Part shown: piece after piece, positions 34,422 to 47,719 of the stretch | Position numbering within the stretch: the first letter of the stretch is position 1 | Layout of the letters: each line of letters opens with the position of its first letter | NCBI GenBank assembly: GCA_026874595.1 | Contig: CM049306.1 | Span: 78,212,142-78,276,141, forward strand | Reading direction: 5' to 3' | Source: Sipunculus nudus | Taxonomy: Eukaryota; Annelida; Sipuncula; Golfingiida; Sipunculidae | Length of the DNA: 64,000 nucleotides | Program-made: the position numbers and the translations under genes | The notes under the pieces: model-generated | Databases searched by the model: none | What the model saw: only the letters and a program-made list of their open reading frames with translations | Told to the model about the DNA's origin: nothing

Positions 34422-37400
34422 TAGATTTTTTGTCTGATTTAGCACAAGTAATAATGATATGTCATAATTAAGTAATTACTTTTCTTGGGTTTTTTTTCTG
34501 TTGAAATGATACTTTTAGTCCTAGGCGTGCAGGATATCGGTCACCGTGTTTTTATGTAAGAAGTCCATGGAGCTTTTATCCAGGACTACACTGGTTAGAG
34601 AAATTACGATTCATGATTACGACTTGTGCCCTCCAGGTTTAAGAATATGCTGTTAATTGACAGTCTGAAAAATACAGGTAATGTGTAAGAAATAACGATG
34701 TGGCAACTGATAAGACTAGTCAGGATAAATAAGCACGTCGGGCTTCGGGACACAAGTAAATTATACGTGTATGCATTAACAACTGAAAAGTATTGATTGC
34801 ACTACTAGACTGAATAAACTGCAGCTGATAAACTTAGATGAGATGAATGAATATACGAAATTCAAGGACAATTGATGAAGTCCCGAGAGGTTCGATTATC
34901 TGTTAAGAGCTATGATTCAGGAAGACAAAATATATTAACAGAAAGCGTCCGTATAATCAATTCCCCGCTTGATACGTATTGTTTTCTGTAGTGAATCCCA
35001 GTATCCATTGGGACTACTTTCACTGATATTTTCTCTATGACAAATATACTCTTCACTAACATGCGATAAAGTAAACGTTACGCCACACAGTCGTATATAA
35101 AATGACGATACCACCGAGAAGACGACATAAATAAAACTATATATATTAATGTAAGAGGCTACGCTGTGACACGATATTTGTCACAAAGTATGATATTAGA
35201 ATATACCAGTTGCTTTATGGGGTACAATGGATATATCAGGTATATGTGGGGTAGGCATTCAATTAAAATTTTTATGTGAGTGAATTTAACATATTATTTT
35301 ATATCGTGAACGTTCCTCGTTAAAGCAATGTATTAATGTGTGCGAACGTCGGATTTCATTTATTCAGCCATTTTATGGAATTATTTCTTGAAATTAATTC
35401 CCCAAGAAAGCATTTGCACATCCAACATGTATTCACAGCCTTGACACAACTAATTATAAACATATCTTCATGACTCTGCAATCAATCACCCTCATATATA
35501 CCCGAAACCGGAACTGACTTCCTTATCATGACGCTTCGTCCAAAAAAGAAGGCTGCTAGTAGAATGCAATGAGTGCGATTGTGCTACATAACTGTTACAT
35601 TCAGAAGTTCAGGGCAGAAATTTATGGGACAACCCAAAGCCGGCGTCGATTGTCAGTATTAAGGGTATAACATTCACTCTCGAATATTATTTTAATTATT
35701 TTTAATTATAAAGAGGGGGCCTGGAACCCTCTAAGACCGCCCCTGGCTGAATCATATTATATATTTCTGAAAATAAAGATACTCTAGTTGAAAAAAATGA
35801 CCACCGCCAGTAACTTCGCTGGTTGTCAATGAGTCACAACCTGTGATAATCCCTGTTAATATATAACTATTCACTTCCCAGAAACAGAAAGTTTGCACGA
35901 TTAATGTATTTCCAGAACACAAATTAATTTAACGGTCTACCCAAACAGAGGCCTCTAGCTGAAAAAAAAAACATCTTAACCACAGCAAATTAGCACGTGC
36001 CGCATGGCCACTATGACTGGTCCACATCCGGTGTATTATTACTCTTTCTATTCGCTTTTCCTTCGACGAACAACTTTTTCGTAGAATTTAGCCAGTGGCA
36101 AATTCAACCTACTCTTGAAGTGATCATCAAATAAAGAAGGTGAGTTTTAGAACTGAACATTTAGATAGCTTAATCACACTGTAAGAAGGTGTCTGCAATA
36201 TGTTATTTTGACTAAATTACACACATTCCGCTAGAACAAATAAAATAATTATTGTTCTGCTACTTATATCACAAAACGTTTAATTTAGTAAAACTCTATC
36301 ATAATTTACATATATATCATGAAATATCATGATCTGGGATTAAAGCTAATCTGCAATATGCAGAAATATATATTTGTAAATATTCGCTTGTACAAATTAC
36401 GTTACACAGAGTATGTTACCTTATTGGCCAAGTTGCTAATTCGACCGTGAATATCATATTGGGTGATGTTTATCGGTTCACCCTCACCATATGAATGCAT
36501 GCACAAATTTGTTAAGTTCATGCTATATTTGCTTGCCGACGGCAAGTTCGCCAGTGCTCATAATAAAGCTCCGTGGATTTAATTGAAATACCAAGTTTGC
36601 AAAGACGGGAACTGCAAAAGTGTCCTATTTTTTTCTCTCATAGTGATATATGAAGGTTTTACAATAATCGCACGGTAAAATGATGAAAACCCCACTGCAG
36701 AGGCACGTCTTGGAAAGATATTTAAAAATTGAGTAGGGTTTTAATACTCTCCAAACAGACATCACCTGTCTACGGGATTTGGGCCCATTTATACAAAACG
36801 ATCGGAAATACGTGTGTACGCAGGTACGTCCAGTGGGATATCGTCTGTAAACAGCCACACTGACATTTGAGAGCTTGATTCATATAGAAGATAATTGACC
36901 TAAAATAAACTTTAATTTTATAGCAATAAAATTGATGCATGGTTTGTTTCCTAGAAAGTATTAATCTATTTAAATTACAATAGGATATCTCTATTAAAAT
37001 CTTCATGCATCGCACAGACACAGTTCCCCTTGTTTTGATAGTGGAATAATGTACATTGTAACGTAAAAAAAACCTTTCGCGCTGGCAGTTGACGTATGAC
37101 CTCGATGCTACTTCTGGCTGTAGCGGGGGAATTCGTAGCTCCAGCGAGTTAAATCAGATAAATTATCGAAAGTGCTGAAATGGCCTAGTACGTGCCTCTG
37201 TGCCAACTATGTTTAATTTTATTATCATGATGTATAAGCTTTGAATGTTTTGTACAAAAGGGGAATTAAATGTAACAATTAATGCGCTTAAGTTACCAAA
37301 AGCATTCTCGTCATACTTTATTTGTAGGGACTCATTTATTGCATCAGTTTTTGCATTATGACAAGTTTGCATATTCTGGGATCCACTGATTTCTTTCTGC

Positions 37401-37619
37401 AAATTAGGAATTAAGGTAATAAATAACCAAATTAGATAATCTCTTTCGGGAGCCAGTGTTTATTACAATTATAATGTAAAACATTGAAAGAGACAATGGT
37501 TTTAATGTATCTACTGCTTTTGCACGTCATACGACAACTTTTTTTAATGTCTCTCAACTGGCACCTAAGTTCTGGTGACACACATACAAAGATCCCTACC
37601 AAATATTCTCGCTTTAAGG

Positions 37620-39795
37620 GCAAGCACTCAAACCAGCTTTCTACCAGGAGGAAAATTCATTGATGGGTCCCCAGAGGCCAGGGTGATTAGTGATGCCTCA
37701 TTATGCACAGTACTATGCACACTGGTGTGTAATTATGCTTCAGTGCATCTGAACAGGGCCCTGTCACTGCTTGTGAGTATGCAGTACTCTGTGGTGATAG
37801 CGTCTAGCAAAACTGTGATCATATGGGAGCTTACAGGCCAGTAGTCCATTCCTGACCAATTGATTTTACAGCCACTGGGCAGGGTATTATATAGCTTTTG
37901 ACTTATATCCCATCAACTCACTTTATCTCTATATGTATTACCGTACTTTTTTACTCGGCTCTCTGTAAAAATACAACGAAACACTGGGCAGGTTATAATA
38001 TGCACCTTTTGACTTATATTTCATACACTCACTCTATCTGTATATGTATGTATGTCCTTTGTTTTACTGGGATCTTTGTAATAATACGGGGAAACACCAT
38101 CTGCAGATTATATTTATTGAAGAAATTTATACAATATAGCCCTCCAAGTCATGTAAGTTTCAGTGATATTCATGGAATCGTGGATATTCCCATGATGTGT
38201 AGAAAACAAATCAGAAAGTCATCACGGCTAAGTCATCGGAAATGGGACAGTTTGATATACGGTGTCGTTATGAACGTATAGTGGCTGACATGCTCTCTTC
38301 TTCACAAGAAGTCATTATTCGGTGGTCTGCTAGTCATTTATTCGGAGATTTAGGAGCACATTTTACTCTACTAAATCAGCAGGTATATCAGTTTAGTAGA
38401 CTTTGCATATAAGAGTGGTCATTTCATTTCTTTATGGATCCTACACTGGACATTCTATGATTTAATATTTGTATGTTATTTCTATTTTGTTTATAAATGA
38501 CCATGGATTTGAGTCCGCTTTGTCGCACAAAAAGGATAATGAAAGATGGTACTGTGAAGACATATGTATGAGAGAGCAATAAGAAAACAGTATCAGCCTT
38601 GCCTCAGACACTGAAATGATAGAGTTTGACGCCAAACTTCAGGCGTAGAACGTAGAACGACCAGTTACCAGTATCTCTCAAAGACGCCTCTCAGTGGGTC
38701 AAAACAGACGATGGAAGGGTACAAAAGAATACAAACCCTACACATTTGTAATTGATCTTTGGTCGGATCTGATGACCTTATTTGGCAATGGGTTTAAACT
38801 AAAGAATAAAAGAGATAAATCATTCAGAAACACCGAAGATAACTGTGGATTGATAGATGTGGAAACAGAATGTATTGATGATGAACTGAGTCAGCAATTT
38901 AATAGTGATGGCATGGATGCTGCTCTGTAGTGAAATTCTATGTTTACATTTTCCTGTCTAAACTATATACTATAATGAGGCAGTCAAGCACTCAGAATTT
39001 GACTGGCGTGGGACTTTGTTCAGTTGGGTTAGGACTATACATACTTTAATCGGACAGTCAAGTACTCAGAATATGACTGGTACTGGTTACATGGAATTTT
39101 TACTGTTCCATCCAGAGGTTGGTACAGGTATGTATTTTGTCCTATACTTAGAAACATAAAATGTGACCAGCCCTGGTGACTTGGACTTTAACTGTTCCCT
39201 CCGTTAGTTAGTATGGATGTATATTTTGTCCTACACTCAGTATGTGACTGGCATGGCGTGGAAATTTGTTCAATTTGTGTTAGTTTTATACTATATACTA
39301 TAATGAGATAGTTCTACGTTTAAAACGTGACTGGTGCTGATGACTTGGACTTTTACAGTTTCCTCCGGTAGTTGTTACAGGTATGTATTTTGTCCAACAC
39401 TCAGAATGTGACTGGTGTGGAAATGTGTTCAGTTGTGTTAGTGTTATAGCATATACTATAATGAGATAGTACAGCACTCCGAATATGACTGGTGCTGGTA
39501 CCATGGACATAACTGTTCCCTCCAGTAGTTGGTACAGGTATGTATTTTGTCCTACACTCAGTATGTGACTGGTGCCGGTAACATGGGCTTTTATACCGTT
39601 CCCTCCGGTAGTTGGTACATGTATGTATTTTGTCCTACACTCAGTATGTGACTGGTGTGAGAATTTGTTCAATTGTGTTAGTGCAATACTATATACTTTG
39701 GCTAAAATGGCTAATGGAAAAATAACAGGTAAGAGGATTAAATTTTGAATTTTGAAATTCAAAAGATCACAATTTAGCTGCAAACTGCATGTGGT
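37620..39795. mobile_element. 2.2-kb insertion in an array unit
   Basis: The array block around 37430-37615 should continue directly into the block found at about 39800, as it does near 31620-31690. Instead about 2.2 kb of unrelated sequence intervenes. It includes a diverged duplicated segment of about 110 bp (37875-38060), ORFs of 127 and 78 aa (37898-38281, 38694-38930) without recognisable domains, and the satellite at 38999-39700. Type of element unknown. Confidence 0.45.
38999..39700 (+). repeat. Two-monomer 80-bp satellite (ABBABABBA)
   Basis: Nine monomers of about 75-90 bp, each starting tga-c-ggtg/c and most ending near actcag-atg. They begin at about 38999, 39075, 39164, 39246, 39330, 39410, 39487, 39566 and 39649. 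Type A continues gtggaaatttgttca; type B continues ctggta-catgga and contains ccctccggtagttggtacag. Order is A B B A B A B B A. The 161-aa minus ORF (39298-39783) reads through the satellite and is not a gene. Confidence 0.8.
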
Positions 39796-39993
39796 AGAGA
39801 CTCATCCTTGTTAGTATCAAATTTACAAAATATAATAAAGTTAAAATTGCACAGTCGGACAGAAAGAGGTTGGCAACAGGATATGAGGCAAAAGGTCAGC
39901 TTCGTAATTTTCCTAGACCTCCTACCTAAACACTAACTTATCAACCAGACAATCTTTTAGCAGAACAGGGGGTACACGTTAATACAATAAGCT

Positions 39994-39996
<3 letters not shown>

Positions 39997-40042
<46 letters not shown>
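39997..40042. repeat. (TA)n microsatellite
   Basis: Alternating TA tract in the array. Confidence 0.95.
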
Positions 40043-40044
<2 letters not shown>

Positions 40045-40996
40045 TAAGCATCTTTGTAAATGAAAGGATTTAGATTTCTTTATCTTTTGCTTCATATCGG
40101 GTATATTAAAATTGCACAACTGTGTACAATGCACATAGAGTAATAAGCGTTGTTTATAAGTTTAGAAATTATTGAATGTAGAACTCCGCTATAAAAGTTT
40201 AAATAATATATTGGTCTTAGTGTGATATCATTGCTGAAAGGGTTTTTCTTTTTCACGTTGTGTAAAGGTTTTCCCTGTTGAATAAATATGATTTCCTAAG
40301 TCATAGAGAGGCGTAGATTATTTCTATTCATGCTCCTTGTATCCTTCTTAGTCCTTTGAAGAGTGATAGTTGATTTAGGAGGAGACACACCTAGTGAAGG
40401 GGAAATAAAGGGATCTTATCCTGTGTATTTTTGGGGATATATTTCAGTTTAACCAGACTAAGATCCTTTCACACCAAAATTAAATTACTGAATCCTTAAA
40501 CATAGCTATGGGACTAGTACAGGTTTAGTCACCTCCGATACTCTTAACATTTGAACATGAAATACACATTGTTCACATTAGTCCATTTTACGCTTATTTG
40601 TAAATATTTATCATCTTTATTAACTTATCGCTCACAAATAACTCGAAAGTCTCCTCTCCCCTCCCACATATCTTGATCGAAAAACTGTCAATTAATTATG
40701 TAAAACTATATTTGAATGTTATGCGCAAATGCTGTAGTAAGTTTGGACCGTTAAATGGATATTCATGAACATATATGACTCCCAATGATTATTTACAAAC
40801 TGATTTGATATGCTTGGATTTTAACCTTTTTTTCTTGCATAACGTATACACTGAAGATGACCTTATCCCATCATTTATTATATTAGGCTAACATGCCACT
40901 TCTTATGGTAGCGGACCAAATATATTGTCACGAAATGAATCGTGTGGTTTGTTTAATCAGTTTTTTTTATTTCTCTGGTTTGCTATATCTTGATAT

Positions 40997-41880
40997 GTGT
41001 TGAAAGTAGGCCATGGTCGCCGGTCAGAGTATTGTGTTGAGAGAATAGGGGATCCAATAGCGGTCACAAGGTGCGAGGTAAACCATTGTACCACGGGCAT
41101 TGTTCCCAGCCTATTTAGAATTCAGCGTGCTCTGGAATATACCTTGACTATAGGAGAAAAAGCAGGTCGAGGCTTTGTATTAGACTTATGAATATAAATG
41201 AGCCTCCATATAAATGAGATATATTTCAGGAGAGTTGCATACAGTCTGTGGAGCCTGTAGAGTCCAGAAGCTAGTCACCCGCCCGTTGGAGAGGTGCTGG
41301 CATCCAGTGTCCAGAGGTGCTGTCCGCCAGTGTCCAGAGGTGCTGCCAGCCAGTGTCCAGAGATGCTGCCTGCAGATGTACAAAGGTGCTGCCAGCCGGC
41401 GTCCAGAGAAGCTGCAAGTGTCCAGAGGTGCTGCCAGCCGGTGTAAAGAGGTGCTGCCAGCGGGTGTCCAGAGAGGTGCTGCGAGCCGGTGTCCAGAGAG
41501 GTGCTATCAGTCGGGGTTCAGAGAGGTGCTGCCAGTCGGGGTCAAGTGCCGTTTATTAGGTGTCAAGTGCCGTTTGGGGTCAAGTCCCGTTAAACCAAAC
41601 TGTGTGCTTTTACTAGAGTTTTATTTAGGGTGCAACCAGTGTATTTGATGTGGCGTTAGGCGTACCAGGCTGGGATCCGACCCTATGTGATAGGTGGTTT
41701 TGAATTTTGTATTTTTTACTTTTTTTAAATATATATCACTTGTTGCTAAGCCACTGTCTTGTGTTTTGTTGTGTGCCTGATTGCCGATACGATGATTGTG
41801 CCATCGAAAACTACACCACCTCTATGTTAAACGTCAAAGCTAAGGCAACCCGGTGCGTCACTTGGTAAGGGCAATTTTTT
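40997..41880 (+). mobile_element. LTR-like element with VNTR, copy 2
   Basis: Diverged paralogue of 25745-26610 at the same place between the same array blocks, so it was inserted before the units duplicated. It keeps the TATA-like gaatataaatgagcctcc (41190) and the VNTR. The poly(A)-like hexamer is changed (gccatcgaaaactacacc). Copy 1 and copy 2 differ in VNTR number and order. Confidence 0.45.
41293..41540 (+). repeat. 23-24 bp minisatellite (VNTR)
   Basis: About ten variants of gtccagaggtgctgccagcc, paralogous to 26048-26270. ORFs across it (41186-41648) are by-products. Confidence 0.85.
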
Positions 41881-44800
41881 CCAAGGGCACCAAAAAGTGT
41901 CGACGTTTATCGGGTGACATAGATAAACATCTGCTCTCCAGTTTTCACTGGTGCCGCACTGCTCATATTTTTTATGGTGGGATGTGTTAAAGTGACTTGG
42001 TTTTACTCAACTATACATAAGCTAGAATATACTTGTTCTCACTTCAACAATATCAGTCTATAGAAAGGATGACTCAAAAAAGTCAGTTACATATCCAGCA
42101 ACTGTATTCAATGCCTTCATGGCAACCCATTATTATCACCTTTTCATGATTCCATACAACACATCAAGCAAATACATTTACCAGATACCGGAGCATGACC
42201 ATTTGTTCGTAACGGTCTACCCAAATACGAGGCTTTCCACGGAAAAAAAATAATTGAACGGAGAATGACCCTTTCAAGTTCCTAGACTTCAGTGATAAAA
42301 CTAAAGTGCTCATAAGGTGACAACATTTTCTACCAAAATGATAAATGATCAATGGGTCATATGACCGTAACCGGAATGTTGCTTGCGGCTGTGATATTTG
42401 ATACTTTGTGTGTTCGGTACTGGTGGTCCTGAGGGTCAGTGTAGATAAGCCTGTAATTTATACAATAATGTCATAATGACCTCATTACCCATGGAATGGT
42501 ACTATTTGGTAGAGGGCATGGTTCAGCAACAATAATTATGATACTAGTCATGATTGGATATATATACTTCTCCTTTTAATGGTGAAAATGGTGTTTTCGG
42601 ACGTAGCTTCCAGATGATCGGCAACCATGGCTATATTTATGTTTTCCATGGAGTTGTTCCAGGACCACACTGGATATTAAGTTGAATTTTGTTACAGTAA
42701 TTTTCGATTTGTGCTTGGTAACACATTTACGTTACCGAAGTAAGTGTAAAGTGAGAGTTGGAAAAAATGCAGGTAATATATAAAAATAAATACCGCTGTT
42801 GCCACTAGTCATTATCAACTGATCAAACCAGTCAGGGTGAGCTAATTAATACACTAGGCTTCAGGCCACTACATCCTTATACTGAGAAGCTTAAGCTGAA
42901 GGTCTGAAAATACAGGCAAATACTCGAAAACAATTGAAAATAACAAAATGGCTCCACTAGACTTGACGACTCTATTTGGTACAGCATAATATTTCGAACT
43001 TACTCACTACAAGATTGTAAAACGCACCAACTTTAAGTTAACAAATCTGAATGCCTATTTCATTTAAGAATTTTAGGTTGAAAATTAATTTGCACGATTT
43101 CGTCTTAGTTTGAAATTTATGTCATTTTCATGTTGTAAAATAACGTTACATTAAATTTAATCAAATTCGTGTTAATAATAATGTAAATCCAGGTTTCAAA
43201 TGGTTATAAAATAATCATTAACTGCTATCCCGTATTTCTGGGAATGATGTCGTAAGTATATCGACCAAAATATTATCATGTACATTCATGCATAAACATA
43301 ACATTCATTCATAAGATCGACAAATACAATATGATAACGATACCGTATGCAGGACAGGATAGCAGTAGTTTACAATCAAGATAATTAGTAGGTAGGCAAG
43401 TCCTAGTTATTAAGAATGATATTCACCGTGTTCGGCAAAGTCCTAAATGTTAGTATGTTATTCACCGTGTTCGGCGATACATTTATATACTTAGACACGT
43501 CCTTTGGCTGTAGCGGGTTCAGCACAGGGGGGCAATGTATATTATCGATTTTTATGTCCATTAACAGGAACCTACCAGGCACAAATGGACAGAGTCACTT
43601 ATGTCTTCAGTCACATGGCCGTTATGAATCTGTTAACATTATATATCCAGGTGGACACTGCAATTCCCCGTTTGATACATATTTTGTATTTTTTAAAATG
43701 AATATAAGGAAATCTGTAGGATTAATATTGCATTATGTTACTTTTACAAACCCTTCGACTTTTACCCATGGCACGAACTTCAGCATTATTTACATGTCAG
43801 ATCTCATGTTCATTCGTGTCGTTACAAAAAAAATTTAATGCAGTGAATCCATAATATCCACTGGGACAACTTTCACTGATATTTTCTGCATTTTCTGTTG
43901 ATATTTTCTATATGACAGAAAATACTCTTCACAAAAATGCGATAAAATTAACGTTACATTTAACAATTTTATAGAATGAAGATACCACGGTGAATTTCGC
44001 TTTGTCACGGGGCAGGAAATAATCCGTGACTATATAAATGTAACAGGCTTCGCTGCTCCAGGATGAATGTTTTAATATTTTGTATATCTATGTTGCAAAG
44101 TACGACAATGTAGAAAATACCAGTGTGACTTATTTTCGGTATCATGTATATATCAGAAATATCTGAAGTAGGTATTCAGTTAATATATACTAGTCAGTGA
44201 ATTAAAAACTGCTGAATTTAACATTTTTTGTACATATCAATATATCAATAGCATGTAATCAATGCGTTTATGTGTGCCAGTGTTGGATTATATGTGTTCT
44301 GCCAGTTTTTATGGAACTAGCTCAATATTTGGACGTAATAACCTAAGAACCATGCATCAAGAAATGTATTTACTGCCTGCAAAGCCACTTATTATTAATA
44401 TGCCATTGTTTCTCTGCAATTAATCCTTCCCATACACAACCAAGAACCAAAACTGACGGTCTCACGGTGACGGTCCAAATATATATAAAGGCTTAGAAAA
44501 CGGGGCTTCAGCACCCTGAACATTTACACAAATGTGCTAGTACAGTGCTAGGAGTGTAGTAGACTTTACATTACTCTTGCAGTCAGAAGTACCGGTTAGA
44601 AAGTAATGGGAAACGGCGAATCCAGGGTTACATTCGCTATTAAGGGTATATCACTCGGTTTCTAAGACACTTTAAACCGAAAAGAAGTGGCCTCTGCTCC
44701 CTCTGAAACCTCCCCTAATTGTATCATCTAATACCTATAAAAGGAATTCAGTTCACGTCTGTTCGCAATGTTCTCAAAAACTGCGTTGTGTACAATACTT

Positions 44801-45153
44801 TGCCATACTTCATTTTGAAGCTAATAATCCTCGCAGTGACATAGGCGATATAAGAATAAATAATTTTTAATGTACATATAATTTTGAGTAATTTTTCCGT
44901 TGTTACCGACTCGCATGGCGGTTAGACCGAGCACAGCCAAACTGCCTTCGGAAATAGCCGGAATGCGTGCATCGTGGTCACTCAACCTCAAACACTACTT
45001 TTGTTCATATGAGTAACGCTTGCTTTCAGTGAGGGATTTGAGCCTGTCAGACATCACATTTGAACGAGGCCCTCACCCACGTGCGTAGTCAGTAAAAGAG
45101 AAAAACACATGTTTGTCGCTTTATGAAATGGAGAATTTAACCCAGGAGGATTA

Positions 45154-45516
45154 ATGACAAAACGTTATTCAAGGTCCCAATTTCAGGAACAGGGATTTGG
45201 TGGGGTTGTCTGCTACAATGAAAAAAAGGTTGCGGAGGCTAAAAATGGGATACGGACCCTCTGCTACTTACGAGGTATGCATATTTCTGTTTCTTTCTTC
45301 AGGAACAATTTAACAAATCTTTCATTTGTTCCTCACATCAACCTAATCTTTATACGTCCAACGATCCAGTCAAATATTAACGAAAACGTGAATGTTCCCA
45401 ATGTAAACATCATCACTGACCACGTCTTCAAGGTAAACATACCGGGATATGAATTTCTTGCCACGAGGACAGCCCCACAAAATAAATGTAAAAAATATTT
45501 ATACATATGTTATTAA
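45154..45516 (+). CDS. Unrecognised 120-aa ORF
   Basis: ATG-started ORF in sequence (about 44900-45520) that does not match the array blocks. No signal peptide, membrane segment or known motif was seen. The 5' part (GFGGVVCYNEKKVAEAKNG) is compositionally protein-like; the rest is not distinctive. It could be a fragment of an inserted element or chance. Confidence 0.15.
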   Translation: MTKRYSRSQFQEQGFGGVVCYNEKKVAEAKNGIRTLCYLRGMHISVSFFRNNLTNLSFVPHINLIFIRPTIQSNINENVNVPNVNIITDHVFKVNIPGYEFLATRTAPQNKCKKYLYICY

Positions 45517-45774
45517 GCCAGCTTCCCATTCAAAACCTATATTTTCTGTTAAGTTTTAGAATATAAAATGAGCCAACATTCTAAATCTCAGTTAATATAT
45601 CTAGCTCCCCAACCCCGGTAATAAGCCCGGTATACCGGGTTTATCAGCTAGTATTATATATATCTGAAAACAAAAATCCTCTAATTATAATTGACCACCC
45701 CCAGTAACTTAGATGGTTGTCAATGAGTCACATCCCGTGATGAGCTCTTGGTAGTATATGACTAGTCTTTCAAT

Positions 45775-46020
45775 AGCATGAGTCTATTAGACGGAGGACA
45801 CTTCCCAGAAACTCTGTCAGTGACAACACGAGCCAACTGTTGAAGCTCAAATATATCTTGCTTGAGTTGGTGCGATTAATGTATTCCCAAAACACAGTTG
45901 TATTATATAAAGGTCTACCCTACAGAGGCCTCTACCAGAAAAAAAAAACTGTCAGCTATAACCATGGCAAGTAACCACGAGCCGCAGAGATAGGTAGCCG
46001 CATGATCCCTGTGAATGATC
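45775..46020 (-). pseudogene. Broken copy of the 27939-28175 ORF
   Basis: Nucleotide paralogue of the small signal-peptide-like ORF. A 2-bp loss in the segment after the hydrophobic stretch and an 8-bp gain before ttgagcttcaac shift the frame, and a stop follows. It is called a pseudogene only if the intact copy is a real gene. Confidence 0.3.
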
Positions 46021-46218
46021 CACATCCTCTGTATATCTTTCACTTCTCACCGCGTGTGTTTGTTCAGGGACAACCGTTTTCACATTGTCAGTGGCAAATT
46101 CTACCGGCTAAGGAAGTCATCGTCAAAAAGAGAGGTGAGTTGTGAAAGGGAATATTTAGACCACTGTAATGATCATGTACCGAAATAGGCATTACTGTGA
46201 TTGAAGTACACACAATTT

Positions 46219-47275
46219 GCCCCACTATAGCACTACTTGGGCTTACTTATTTGCGTTAACTAATAAAATGCTTTAAATAAAACGTGACATGTACCGATAG
46301 ACTAACTCAGTGCCAGCTCTTAACACTAAAGCCCTGTATGTTGAATCCCTGATACTTGCATATTAAGGCGTCACAAGAATCTTTGAGGACCTGACGATTC
46401 CACCGCATTTGCATATATCAGGCCGTCATGTCTCATGTGAATGGCACCGTAGCTGTGAAAACGCCAACAGCGGTCCCACAGCTCGACCCGCTTGATAAGA
46501 TTCACACTGAAAACTAGTATTCAGGTGGTCCACACATGGACCTTCGTGTCCTATGATATATCTTTGCTAAACGAATATTACGGTACATGGGGCAAAAATG
46601 TAAGTGTATATTTTAGACACTATAGCAATAATTTGTAACAACAGTACAGTACTTCTGCCGAGGTGACAGGAACAGCTGGCAGCATTTGTGTGAACCCGTG
46701 TATTAACTGCCAAATTGCCTCTCGCGAATCGTGATCCTTTTTCAGTCAGCCCGTACATTTTGACTGCGCTTGTCGCGGGTGCTGAGCCAATGTTTGTTTG
46801 GCCTTCACCATCTTTAAACTGACCCACTTTGAAGAGAGGTGGTCCGATAAACATCAACACTGAAGCTGAGGGTTATAGTGTTTTAAAGTCTCGTCGAAAT
46901 CAACATAAGCGACGGCCTAAGAATATTATGACTGATTAAATGGGAATATTTGTAGCCAACTGGAACCCCGGAATAGGCGATGACTGAATGAACTATGTTG
47001 GTTTTGAAAAATATTCCGGTAAAGACCACCGCTGACGTCACTGGGAAATACCTTAGTTCAACGAGGCGTTGATGTGTGGCGCTGACCGTCCCATAATTAC
47101 CGGAGTTTACCTGTCGATGAATAGTCGGCCAGAGAACCTTCCTTTAGTCATATAATTTGCTGCGAGGTTGAAGTACCTGTTCTAAACTTTGCGACGAAAC
47201 AAATTTTGATGACTCTGTTTGTGGGAGGAGTTATGTTTGAATCATATTACATCGACTGGACCAGTCTAGCCCCAC
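46219..47275. mobile_element. 1.04-kb insertion with 7-bp target duplication
   Basis: The insert 46226-47268 is flanked by direct repeats gccccac (46219-46225, 47269-47275). Joining the flanks restores the array block seen uninterrupted at about 30865-30920 and 36215-36270. Ends read tatagcac and, inverted, tagactgg; the inverted match is weak. A 7-8-bp duplication and TA-A ends would fit a non-autonomous hAT-like element, but that is inference. The 97-aa minus ORF at 46567-46860 has no recognised domain. Confidence 0.6.
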
Positions 47276-47338
47276 CAGAGCTAATCAAATTACTATTATT
47301 CTCTTGCTGATATTACATGATAAGTATAATTTTAGTAA

Positions 47339-47719
47339 CCGGCTTCTGTGGCTCGGGGTAGAGCGCAGGACTCAAAGCAGGGAGATGGTGAGTTCGGTAC
47401 TCAGCCGAGGCGGTGAGATTTTTTACGGTCAGCCCCCACCCAGGGTAAGCGCTCTGCAGGCTTAATGGGGAGACTGTGCCCAACGGGTGCCCCTTGGAGG
47501 TACCTCGGTGTTATGACCCAGCAATGGGGATGACACACCCAGGACCCGCAGGAGTGATACACCGAGCCTGGTTGACGCCAAAATTATCGCGTGTAAGCCC
47601 CTGTCATGTAGTCCGAAACCAGAACGAATTTCTGCAGATGTACACAATACTTAGTTAAGCAAGTATTAAACAATGGATGCGTTCACCTCCACCAAAAGTC
47701 TTTAAAAAATTAAATATAC
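47339..47719 (+). mobile_element. tRNA-derived SINE with target duplication
   Basis: 381-bp element. The head ccggcttctgtggctcgggg tagagcg gives an A box (tggctcggggtagagcg), and gagttcggtactc a B box. The body is followed by an A/T-rich tail. It is flanked by ttttagtaa at 47330-47338 and 47720-47728. Insertion is within an array block, so it is younger than the array. ORFs at 47462-47658 lie inside it and are not genes. Confidence 0.8.

Noticed and set aside
39298-39783. 161-aa minus-strand ORF
   Set aside because: Reads through the two-type 80-bp satellite; internal peptide repeats mirror the DNA repeat.
45621-45645. Palindrome around cccggtataccggg
   Set aside because: Perfect over 14 bp but isolated, with no repeat partner or gene context.
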